Part shown: piece after piece, positions 57,761 through 64,000 of the stretch
Layout of the letters: every line of letters begins with the position of its first letter
Numbering within the stretch: position 1 is the stretch's first letter
NCBI RefSeq assembly: GCF_000349945.1
Contig: NC_020516.1
Span: 1,488,001-1,552,000 of the forward strand
DNA length: 64,000 nucleotides
Direction of reading: 5' to 3'
From: Azoarcus sp. KH32C
Lineage (GTDB): Bacteria; Pseudomonadota; Gammaproteobacteria; Burkholderiales; Rhodocyclaceae
Position numbers and translations under genes: made by a program
The notes under the pieces: model-generated
Seen by the model: only the letters and a program-made list of their open reading frames with translations
What the model was told of the DNA's origin: nothing
Databases searched by the model: none

Positions 57761-57853
57761 GGGGGCATCTCGCGGCCGTTCGCTCACTCGATGTCAATTG
57801 GGACGTCGATGAGGTCTTGGGCAACGCAAATGCCGTCCTTGACGGTATAAAGC

Positions 57854-58420
57854 CTATTGTTCGACAGCCAGTCGAATCTTGGTGGCTTCTGCTAGATACA
57901 CCTGTTCCGCCTCGCGAAGCTTCTCCTGCTCATTGCGGGTAGCCATTGCGATTTGAAACGACGTCATTGAGCCCGACATCGTGGTACGAAGGTTATCCAA
58001 GTCGTCTTTAAGGGAGAAGTAATGCTGTAGGGCGGTGAACGCCCGGGCTCCGCAGGACGACATCCTTCCTTCAGGAAGTGTTGTAACGACCAAGTCCGGT
58101 ACCCTCGGATGGCGGTCTGGGCTCCAACCCTCAAAGGACCGCAGGGTTCGCATGTCCTTCCGGCAGTCGCCTTTCGTGACCGTGACCCCGTCCACGGTCA
58201 CGCGGCGCCAATCCCATTCAGCGCGGAAAACCCACGAAATGCCCATGTACAGCGTGATGGCCGCCGCGATGTAAAACACCGATTTAAATAGAAACGCATA
58301 GCCCTCAAGGGTTAATTTCATGGCCTCCGCCTCCGATATGACTTTGGCGCCACATCTCGGGCAGCGTTCGGCCTGTGTGCTGACGTCAGCTTGACACTCG
58401 ACACAACGGATAAGCGCCAT
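57854..58420 (-). CDS. Zinc-ribbon membrane protein, 188 residues
   Basis: Two ATGs are six bases apart; the second (58420, MALIRCVECQADVS) is preferred because AAGGGG is 8 nt upstream of it but only 2 nt from the first. The N-terminus is a zinc ribbon (RCVECQADVSTQAERCPRCG, C-x-x-C...C-x-x-C). One membrane helix follows at residues ~45-65 (FLFKSVFYIAAAITLYMGIS). The rest is soluble, with two Cys (KGDCRKD; MSSCGARAF) that could pair, then a C-terminal helix. Zinc ribbon followed by a membrane helix is common in proteins of unknown function. No partner is obvious. Confidence 0.75.
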   Translation of the reverse strand: MALIRCVECQADVSTQAERCPRCGAKVISEAEAMKLTLEGYAFLFKSVFYIAAAITLYMGISWVFRAEWDWRRVTVDGVTVTKGDCRKDMRTLRSFEGWSPDRHPRVPDLVVTTLPEGRMSSCGARAFTALQHYFSLKDDLDNLRTTMSGSMTSFQIAMATRNEQEKLREAEQVYLAEATKIRLAVEQ

Positions 58421-58549
58421 GCTCATATCCCCTTGCGGTATGCAACGCCGCTAACGTACGGCAATAGCTCGACGCCCGCCGTGACACGACGCACAGCGTC
58501 AGCGCATAACCATTGGCTCGCTGCACATGCCTCGTAGCAACTCGGCCGG

Positions 58550-59281
58550 CTATTTGCCGTCTGCAGTTCCAAGTGAAGTGCTCTCCCAAAAGAACCTCCT
58601 TGAGGGCGGGGCGATTAGTGCAGGTGGCGCAGTAAGCGCAGACCGCGTCCGGTCAGACTTCTCGACCTGTTCGAAGAATGCCTTGGACTCTTGAAGCTCC
58701 CGAGTCAGATGCCGCTCGTTGATGTCGTCGGCGACCTCATTGAAGTTTCGACGCCAAAGAGCGACCGCATCCTTCAGCTCCGGCCGTTGGGCATTGAGGT
58801 GTCGAACCACGTCGGGTTCGGTCAGAAGTTCGGCCAGTTGTCCGGGCTTGAGGTTTGACTGGACTTCCTTGAATTCGCGGGTGAGCCAGCCTCTGGCTGT
58901 GAGCTGCGCCTTGCATGCGCCCCGCGCACTACTCGCCCACTGCAAGACTGGCCGCAGTGCCTGGTTGAAGTTCCGCAGCAGCTCGGCGACCCGGGCTTTT
59001 CGGACAGCTTGGGCAACTACTGTCGCCATCTCCTTGGCATCGGCATTCGGAATGCCGTCCAATGAAATAGGGCCCCGTCCCGGCAGAGAAAGGGCCAGCG
59101 TGGCCCAGAACATGCCTGAGGACACGCGCAATCGCTCGAGTTCAGCGACATTGCCTTGCAGAGCCGTGCTGCCTACGCGAAGGTGATAGCTATCCGTGGA
59201 TAGCCTGAGCGACCAGTCGACTGTGCGAGTAAAGAGCTTTCCCGGGGCGGAGGGCCCCCATTGCCTGGGCTGCGTGGTCAT
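58550..59281 (-). pseudogene. Helicase IV (HelD-like) N-terminal domain, truncated before the ATPase
   Basis: From ATG 59281 the protein reads SLRLSTDSYHLRVGSTAL, then ELERLRVSSGMFWATLALSL, the usual start of helicase IV-type proteins. It continues through a helical arm to DINERHLTRELQESKAFFEQ then VEKS. In helicase IV homologues this ARELEAxxxFFDxVEKxPL boundary is followed at once by the Walker A domain. Here the text turns into a low-complexity tail (SALTAPPALIAPPSRR) and stops at 243 residues. It is therefore a truncated copy, or a stand-alone N-terminal module if truncation is functional. Confidence 0.6.
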
Positions 59282-59435
59282 CCTTTTGTTGTTGCCAGAA
59301 TTCGAGTCCGTCTTCGACCGCGCTGGCGTGGGCATGCGCCGCAGCCGCGAATCGGTCCAACGCTTGATTCGGACGTCCCCGTTTAGCGGCGCTGGCTAAC
59401 CTACCTGCAAGTGCTGCTCGGAACGTCGCCGATGT

Positions 59436-60071
59436 TCAGTCGTCGCGAGTTCTCAGCCGGCAATCACCAAATGTACAAAGGGCATGGACGAGACGCCCGT
59501 CCGTGCAGCGAGCCTCGTAGAAGTTCGTGTCGTTCTGTTGCTTGAACCGGACGGGTAGTTTCGTCGGTTGGCAGCCGCTGCTCGCGAGAGCGCCCCGCGC
59601 GCGTTCTGCTTCCTGCTGCTCCGGTCCCGCTGAGCTAGTGCCTGTGCTCACAGGTATGGTCCGAGCATCCTGACTTTGGCGCGATGGTGCAAGGTCTGCG
59701 TTCTGGGCAGCAGTTGGGGAGGACACTGCAGGTCGTCCAGTCGCGATAGTTTCAACGCCCGTCCCGGTTCCCGTGCATTGATACTCCTTTGTTACCGTCC
59801 ATTGAGCACATCCGCTGAATCCGCCGAACTGAGTGCACTGCCGTGTGGCGCGGCCGAATGCTTCCGCTCCGGTGTAGCCCCAGGACTTGCAGCGTTGAGT
59901 GGCGAGCCTCACCGCCTGAGCTTCATCGACTCGGACGGTCTCCAACTCACGCGCATCGTACGCCAGCCGTACTACTCCGTCCGAACGGCTGCCCCCGCTC
60001 GCGCTCCAGTCCCTCGTAACGGCGCAACCGGAAAGAAGCGCTCCTAGAGCAAGGGCAAGCAGCATTCTCAT
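59436..60071 (-). CDS. YecR-like lipoprotein
   Basis: The start MRMLLALALGALLSGC is a lipoprotein signal with lipobox LLSGC. The mature part fits YecR-like proteins: SGGSRSDGVVRLAYDARELE, VDEAQAVRLATQRCKSWGYT, AEAFGRATRQC and CAQWTVTKEYQC, with four conserved Cys. The C-terminal half is longer than the family norm, a Ser/Thr/Ala linker followed by a second Cys-rich block (RFKQQNDTNFYEARCTDGRL). It is probably on the periplasmic side of a membrane. Function unknown. Confidence 0.8.
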   Translation of the reverse strand: MRMLLALALGALLSGCAVTRDWSASGGSRSDGVVRLAYDARELETVRVDEAQAVRLATQRCKSWGYTGAEAFGRATRQCTQFGGFSGCAQWTVTKEYQCTGTGTGVETIATGRPAVSSPTAAQNADLAPSRQSQDARTIPVSTGTSSAGPEQQEAERARGALASSGCQPTKLPVRFKQQNDTNFYEARCTDGRLVHALCTFGDCRLRTRDD

Positions 60072-60373
60072 TACACATCCTTATCGACGACAGTAAAGAT
60101 GCGTAGATTGTAGGTCTATGAGAATGATAGGTCGATAACTTCAGAGCATGATGGGAGCGCTTTGAGCCTGTTAAGCGGAGGCCGCCTCCACGCTCACGAT
60201 GAGTTGGCAACCGTTGGCAATGAGACGAGCAATTGCACGAGATATCTGGCAGGGCTTCCGGAGCGCGCAAGATGTCGACGCACGTAGACCTCATATTTGC
60301 TCGCCGATAGTGACCGCCGAATCTGCTGCTCGACGGTCATCCCTTAACTCGCACGCCACCCTTCCTCGCCGAG
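60072..60373. other. Intergenic region, nothing recognised
   Basis: No ORF with a ribosome binding site or family features is present on either strand. The only detail is a short direct repeat TTGGCAA (60207 and 60216 region). It should hold the promoter for the lipoprotein gene. Confidence 0.3.
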
Positions 60374-60637
60374 CTACTCCTTCTGGCGCAGCCAATCCAG
60401 CAAATCGCCGGCTTGCTTCTCGGTGCCGTACGTCAGGTGCAGCAACAGCCGAACGGGGCCAGGAATGCTGCGTCCGGATTCGTACCGCGAGCCTCCTGAC
60501 TGCGTCACGGATAACTTATTCCAAAATTCCGTTTGATTCAGTCCGAGCTTCTTGCGCAACTCGCTGACATCATCACCGCTTTTGAAGCGCAGTGCTGGCT
60601 GCTTACGCGGCTTTGCCGTCATGGGATTTGAGGTCAT
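60374..60637 (-). CDS. Small XRE-family regulator, 87 residues
   Basis: Residues 20-85 form a compact HTH: FKSGDDVSELRKKLGLNQTE, FWNKLSVTQSGGSRYESGRS and IPGPVRLLLHLTYGTEKQAG. The pattern 'LR..LGLNQ.EF......V.QS..SRYE.GR..P' is typical of Burkholderiales phage-type or plasmid XRE proteins. It lies just downstream of the H-NS gene on the same strand, 37 bp away, so the two may be co-transcribed. It may tune the accessory genes nearby. Confidence 0.85.
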   Translation of the reverse strand: MTSNPMTAKPRKQPALRFKSGDDVSELRKKLGLNQTEFWNKLSVTQSGGSRYESGRSIPGPVRLLLHLTYGTEKQAGDLLDWLRQKE

Positions 60638-60674
60638 AGGGTGTTTTCTGGGGTGCTAGCGCGGCGTCGATGCA

Positions 60675-61145
60675 TTACTCGGTCGTGGCGGCGGCCTCAG
60701 TCTCACCTGCGTCCTGAGATACAGCTGCTACGACTTTCGGAGCGGACTTGGAGGCATCCGCCTTGCGCTGGAGCTTCTTCTCAAATTTCTGCGCAGAAAT
60801 CATAAGTGCATCTAGGGCGCCGCCATTGGACAGCCATGTTTCAACCCATTGCGGTCTGCGGCCACGCCCGGACCATGCTAGGTCCTGTTTCGAGGGATGC
60901 CGGTACTTCACCGGTACTGGAGCCTTCGGGACGGCGGGTGCTTTCGACACCGCTTTAACAGGTTTCACCTGGGCGGTGGCACCGAGCACTTCATCAAGAG
61001 TCATGCCGTGCGCTCTCGCCAACTTCTGCAGCTTCTTTAGAACGGATGCCTTGCCCGCTAACTCCTGTTTCGCGATTTCCTTTTCGATGCGGACGCGAAG
61101 TTGCTTCAATTGAGGAAGGCTGTAGCCGCTGAGATTTTCGGTCAT
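60675..61145 (-). CDS. H-NS family nucleoid protein
   Basis: From ATG 61145 the protein is 156 residues: MTENLSGYSLPQLKQLRVRI and the following helix form the N-terminal dimerisation coiled coil. An Ala/Lys/Pro-rich linker (PVKAVSKAPAVPKAPVPVKY) leads to the DNA-binding domain KYRHPSKQDLAWSGRGRRPQ followed by WV, matching the 'Y-R-x-P-x...WSGRGRxPxW' loop that enters AT-rich minor grooves. It then ends in an acidic tail. H-NS of this type silences AT-rich foreign DNA. The AT-rich retron region next to it is an obvious target. Confidence 0.92.
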   Translation of the reverse strand: MTENLSGYSLPQLKQLRVRIEKEIAKQELAGKASVLKKLQKLARAHGMTLDEVLGATAQVKPVKAVSKAPAVPKAPVPVKYRHPSKQDLAWSGRGRRPQWVETWLSNGGALDALMISAQKFEKKLQRKADASKSAPKVVAAVSQDAGETEAAATTE

Positions 61146-61980
61146 GTCTGATTTGGAGGAGTTGGGTAGGAAAGTTTGGTAACAACGACATACGATGATG
61201 CCATGCATCGCGCTCAGCAGTCTGGTAGTTTTTGTTGCAACAAATCGGTCGTTGCGGCGGATTTGGGGGCAGCTGCGATTGTAAGGCGCCGAAGTGGAGG
61301 CGAATAGCCCTAGATGCGTGCGAGACGCTGGAAATATGTCGTGCAGGACCAAGAGGTGGGGATGCGCCCCGTGAGTTGGTGATAGTCTCCCCGGCTTTCC
61401 AGAGCAACATTCGCGAGGGACTGAAGAACTCTGCGAGTTCGGGCGATGCTCAATGAACACTCCGCTTCGCCCAACCGTGCAGAATTGAAGCTTCTGACGG
61501 AGGCCCGGCGAGTAGTCTGTGTGCTCGGCACTCGTCCGGATGTGTGCGGCATCAAATCAATGAGGATGCAGGAACGTCACCTGAAGGTAGGCCGGCGGAG
61601 GGTGTCACCGGCAAAAGCCGGCCACTAGCGGGTGCTGGGCCGTTCCGAAACTGGAGAAAGTCTAGGTCAGGTTATCCGTTAACAGAAGACCTTGGAACAT
61701 GGCACTCCATAGCCAGGCGGCGGGAGGGCTATATTGGAAGACAAAATTTCGGGGGAAACCCAGTATGGCCGCGGCCCGCTAGTTGGCACACGACAATTAT
61801 GCAGAATAATCTCAGACAAAGATATTCACGCAAATGACAATCATATAATCAGCGCAGACTTGTTGCCACCGGCTCGACCATGCAGCATATGGCTGAATTA
61901 ACCAAAGACCAAATATTACTTGTTTTGGTACAACTTAAGTCTCGTCTCTTGCTATGCAATACACATTCCTGTAAAATTAT
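61146..61980. other. Long intergenic region between H-NS and the retron RNA
   Basis: This stretch has no ORF that I can support. It holds the H-NS promoter near 61150-61250, and becomes clearly AT-rich from about 61780. The segment 61609-61622 has a small CCGGC/GCCGG hairpin. The retron promoter should lie in its last ~100 bp. Confidence 0.35.
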
Positions 61981-62171
61981 TGCGCAGACTGCGTAATCTT
62001 TTAGCTACAGTAAGTCACTGTGGTGTTGATGTTTCGTCCACTTCTCGATATGTGACTTACACCCTCTGAGACACCTTGCTTCCAGCAAGGTGTTTGGTCG
62101 CTACGCGACAGCGGCTTCGCCGATGTAGGGGAAGAGATGCCAAAGCACGTAAAGGATTATTGCAGCCTGCA
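61981..62171 (+). ncRNA. Retron msr-msd RNA
   Basis: A 5' segment (GACTGCGTAATCTTT within 61986-62002) can pair with a 3' segment (AAAGGATTATTGCAGCC, 62151-62167), giving ~15 bp with two G-U pairs, one mismatch and one bulge. This is the expected a1/a2 duplex of a retron. It is followed by TTAGC, the context in which the branching guanosine occurs in Eco1-type retrons. Next is a long hairpin with GTAAGTCAC (62010-62018) and GTGACTTAC (62052-62060), containing an inner GTGG/CCAC stem with a GTTTCG loop. A perfect ACACCTTGC/GCAAGGTGT hairpin (62071-62093) and two small GC hairpins (62096-62120) follow. The reverse transcriptase gene begins 23 bp downstream. Exact msr/msd borders are not determined. 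Confidence 0.7.
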
Positions 62172-62194
62172 CTTTCCTCTCACATAGGCACGCT

Positions 62195-62923
62195 ATGCTT
62201 TACACCGTTTCGCGTATCCCGAAAGGGCGTGGGAAATTTAGAGAAATCTACATTCCTTCCTCGGAATATAGACTCGAGTTACGCAGCATGCTTCCTGTAC
62301 TCGACGAGATATTGTCGCGATTAGATATTTACAAATTCAATTACGCCTTTCAGAAGAATAGGAACTGTGCACTCAATGCATTGCAGCACATCGGGTATAA
62401 ATGCACTCTATCGATGGATTTAGAGGGTTTTTTTGATAGCATTACCCCGGCTCACCTCTCCGGCCTAGTTCCGGATAACATAATTGAGCGCTGCTTCATA
62501 AATGGCCACCCAAGGCAAGGGCTTCCAACCAGTCCGGCAATTTCTAACATAGCGTTTCTTGAGTGCGACAAGCAGATAATCTTGGCGCTGCAAAAACTTA
62601 GCATAAAGATTGCCTACACGAGATACGCCGACGACCTGACGGTAAGCTTTGACGACAAGAAAGACAGCGGGAAAATAAAATGTATTCTACAGCAGGCAGC
62701 AGAGCGATGCGGTTTCAAGATAAACCACCAGAAAACAAAACTTCAAGAAAGCACGAATGGGCGGGTAGTTATTACAGGAATTGCGGTCGATAGAAATGGC
62801 CTGCACGCAACAAGACGCACAAAAAAGAATTTGCGCGCAGCTATTCACCAACAAAACAAAGCTTCAGTAAATGGTCTAACCGAGTGGTCAAGATGCAAGC
62901 TGCCTAATGATTATTTTGTGTAG
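62195..62923 (+). CDS. Retron-type reverse transcriptase
   Basis: The 242-residue protein starts at ATG 62195; an in-frame TAA at 62150-62152 excludes a long extension. RT motifs are in order: VSRIPKGRGKFREIYIP (RT1-like), NALQH at residues 61-65 (the NAxxH retron X motif), LSMDLEGFFDSI (motif A with the first Asp), GLPTSPAISNIAF (motif B), RYADDLTVSF (YADD, residues 144-147) and VVITGIAVDRNG (VTG-type Y motif). These features, with the upstream a1/a2 RNA, identify a retron. It lacks most of the N-terminal ~40 residues and part of the thumb of typical 300-350-residue retron RTs. The coding region is AT-rich. No effector is fused to it. Confidence 0.9.
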   Translation: MLYTVSRIPKGRGKFREIYIPSSEYRLELRSMLPVLDEILSRLDIYKFNYAFQKNRNCALNALQHIGYKCTLSMDLEGFFDSITPAHLSGLVPDNIIERCFINGHPRQGLPTSPAISNIAFLECDKQIILALQKLSIKIAYTRYADDLTVSFDDKKDSGKIKCILQQAAERCGFKINHQKTKLQESTNGRVVITGIAVDRNGLHATRRTKKNLRAAIHQQNKASVNGLTEWSRCKLPNDYFV

Positions 62924-62958
62924 ATTCATTTTATACTTCGATAGCCATGTCGTCGTCT

Positions 62959-63435
62959 CTAATCTTCCGCGTCGAACTCAATCGCGTCGGCGTAATCTCT
63001 GCTCTCATCTAATTCAGATTTTCGAGTCAGGCTGTCTATATCCAAAAGCCGGTTGATTTTGTCGATATTTGCAATTGCCGCGGAGCTTTTGCCATCCTCC
63101 ATCCTGATTGCGTCATGCATCTTTCCTTTTGAAAAGCCTTTTGCGATAACGTAAATTTTTTGCGTTATCAGGTTTGTTGATTCATTGAAATTATTTCTGT
63201 ATATACTCCCTCCTTGCATGGAAATGTACTGACCGTCCGTTATTGATATGCCGCTTTTGTAATTATCATAACACCTCAGGTCTATGCCGTTTTTTCTTGT
63301 TAAAATGCACAATACCGTATTGTCCACCCTAAGGACAAACGCTGATGTCCAAGTATTGCTTTTTGGCTTGAGCCGACGAAATCCACAATCGAGCAGGTGA
63401 GCCATTAGGTCATTTAATTTTAGCGCCTTTTTCAT
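62959..63435 (-). CDS. Hypothetical AT-rich gene next to the retron
   Basis: This 158-residue protein starts MKKALKLNDLMAHLLDCGFR. It has a strand-rich middle (SAFVLRVDNTVLCILTRKNG; GISITDGQYISMQGGSIYRN) and an acidic tail (ELDESRDYADAIEFDAED). No family recognised. It converges on the RT gene with only 35 bp between stops and shares its low GC, so it may have arrived with the retron. Convergent orientation is unusual for a retron effector. It could be an unrelated passenger. Confidence 0.6.
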   Translation of the reverse strand: MKKALKLNDLMAHLLDCGFRRLKPKSNTWTSAFVLRVDNTVLCILTRKNGIDLRCYDNYKSGISITDGQYISMQGGSIYRNNFNESTNLITQKIYVIAKGFSKGKMHDAIRMEDGKSSAAIANIDKINRLLDIDSLTRKSELDESRDYADAIEFDAED

Positions 63436-63605
63436 TTTTCACCATGCTGCTCGTATCCCAATAACGAGACGTTGAATTATTATCCTCACCAGTCCGTGGA
63501 AGCCAGACTGCAAGATAGCCAGAACCAGCACCCTCCGGGCGATTGAATGATTATTAGCAGGTTCACCCCTCGTTGACCGGGGATGCTCCTGATGCAAGCA
63601 GTATA

Positions 63606-64000
63606 TTAGGCCGCCTCAAGCGAAGATACCAATTTATCATAATCATCTTTGCCGTGAAGAATAAACAGGCCTTCAAGGTTGTCGCGAGGGGAACGCTTGA
63701 GGAGTTCCAACTTCTCGCTATCTGACCCGAAAGCCATGACTCGATTTGCTTCTGCTTTCTGCTCTTGTTTTGCAAGGTCTCGCTCTGTTGGCTCCGGGAC
63801 CGCGAGTATCCGGCCATAGTCCAGGGCGGCACGAGAAGCATGGAGACTTCCGCCCTTTAGGTCAGACTGAACCATAACCACGCCTCTCGCGAGGCCAGCC
63901 TGGATGCGGTCGCGCTTAACGAAATTTGGGGGAATCGGGTCAACCCCAAAGGCGTACTCGGTAACAAGGGCGCCGCCCCTATCCAGTATCTCGGCCGCCA
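63606..64000 (-). CDS. Partial DprA/Smf-like protein (C-terminal part)
   Basis: The frame is open from the right edge: AAEILDRGGALVTEYAFGVD, FVKRDRIQAGLARGVVMVQS and DLKGGSLHASRAALDYGRIL then AVPEP. This is the C-terminal half of the DprA Rossmann fold, with the 'R-x-R-I-x-AGLarGVvVvq' and 'GGSLhtar' ssDNA-binding motifs. The C-terminal extension (EANRVMAFGSDSEKLELLKR) differs from standard DprA winged helices. DprA loads RecA on incoming DNA in transformation; DprA-like proteins in islands may have defence roles. The start lies outside the window. Confidence 0.85.
   Translation of the reverse strand, partial: AAEILDRGGALVTEYAFGVDPIPPNFVKRDRIQAGLARGVVMVQSDLKGGSLHASRAALDYGRILAVPEPTERDLAKQEQKAEANRVMAFGSDSEKLELLKRSPRDNLEGLFILHGKDDYDKLVSSLEAA

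Noticed and set aside
1..64000. tRNA or rRNA genes
   Set aside because: I saw no T-loop-like TTCGAATC/GGTTCGA contexts with an acceptor stem, and no rRNA sequence. A covariance-model scan would be needed to be certain.

Overview
The window reads as accessory DNA from a betaproteobacterium, most likely Burkholderiales (Burkholderia, Cupriavidus or Ralstonia type). The reasons are the high GC content, the GTG/TTG start usage, the H-NS protein with a Burkholderiales-like DNA-binding motif and the IHF-alpha homologue. It looks like a (mega)plasmid or large genomic island: the left edge carries the start of a TrfA-like replication initiator, many genes are hypothetical, several are frameshifted or truncated, and there are P4-type primase and AlpA modules. 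I see no rRNA, tRNA, complete integrase, insertion sequence or CRISPR array. Base composition varies: about 20.9-24.5 kb and especially 61.8-63.5 kb are visibly richer in A+T.

Layout, left half. 0-4.3 kb holds replication-type and unknown genes plus a CoiA-like nuclease. 4.4-10.8 kb is a tight operon of a small ribbon-helix-helix-like protein, a giant DUF4011 SF1 helicase with a C-terminal Vsr/MTES_1575-type nuclease domain, and a J-domain protein. 11-14.1 kb has a lipoprotein, a recombinase-type HTH protein and a two-gene PLD nuclease / PD-(D/E)XK-like pair. 15-17.8 kb is a housekeeping-like block (IHF-alpha, GNAT, UPF0149/SEC-C, EEP-family protein). 18-24.5 kb is mostly orphan genes around a SWIM-domain protein. 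25-29 kb is a satellite-like module: P4-family SF3 helicase/primase, AlpA, an HTH protein, an SRAP/YedK protein and a second alpA broken by a frameshift. The alpA control region recurs a third time, truncated, at 18.0 kb.

Layout, right half. 30.2-42.3 kb begins with an NYN/OST-HTH RNase-like gene. It is followed by a compact, ATGA-coupled operon: DUF4236 membrane protein, ClpB-like AAA+ ATPase, NrdG-like radical SAM protein, a 2091-residue pseudokinase-helicase-nuclease, and a coiled-coil protein. A 24-bp direct repeat lies inside the NYN gene and again immediately after the last stop codon. This operon is the best candidate for an undescribed system. Its largest protein recalls MkoA of Mokosh type I, but the rest of the set does not match a system I know. 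On the minus strand, 57.3-42.4 kb holds a second candidate: a 1031-residue unknown protein and a 1291-residue helicase-like ATPase, a thermonuclease, a four-gene membrane module built around a MotA/TolQ/ExbB-like and a MotB/ExbD-like protein (Zorya-like logic without the usual Zorya effectors), then a DarT1/NADAR toxin-antitoxin pair. A divergent XRE regulator faces this block.

The right end (57.8-64 kb) has a zinc-ribbon membrane protein, a truncated helicase-IV N-terminus, a YecR-like lipoprotein, an XRE protein, H-NS, a retron (RT plus an upstream RNA with a recognisable a1/a2 pairing), an orphan AT-rich gene and a DprA-like gene running off the edge. Overall the window looks like a dense defence and mobile-element island, with its own nucleoid and HTH regulators probably keeping costly genes quiet.
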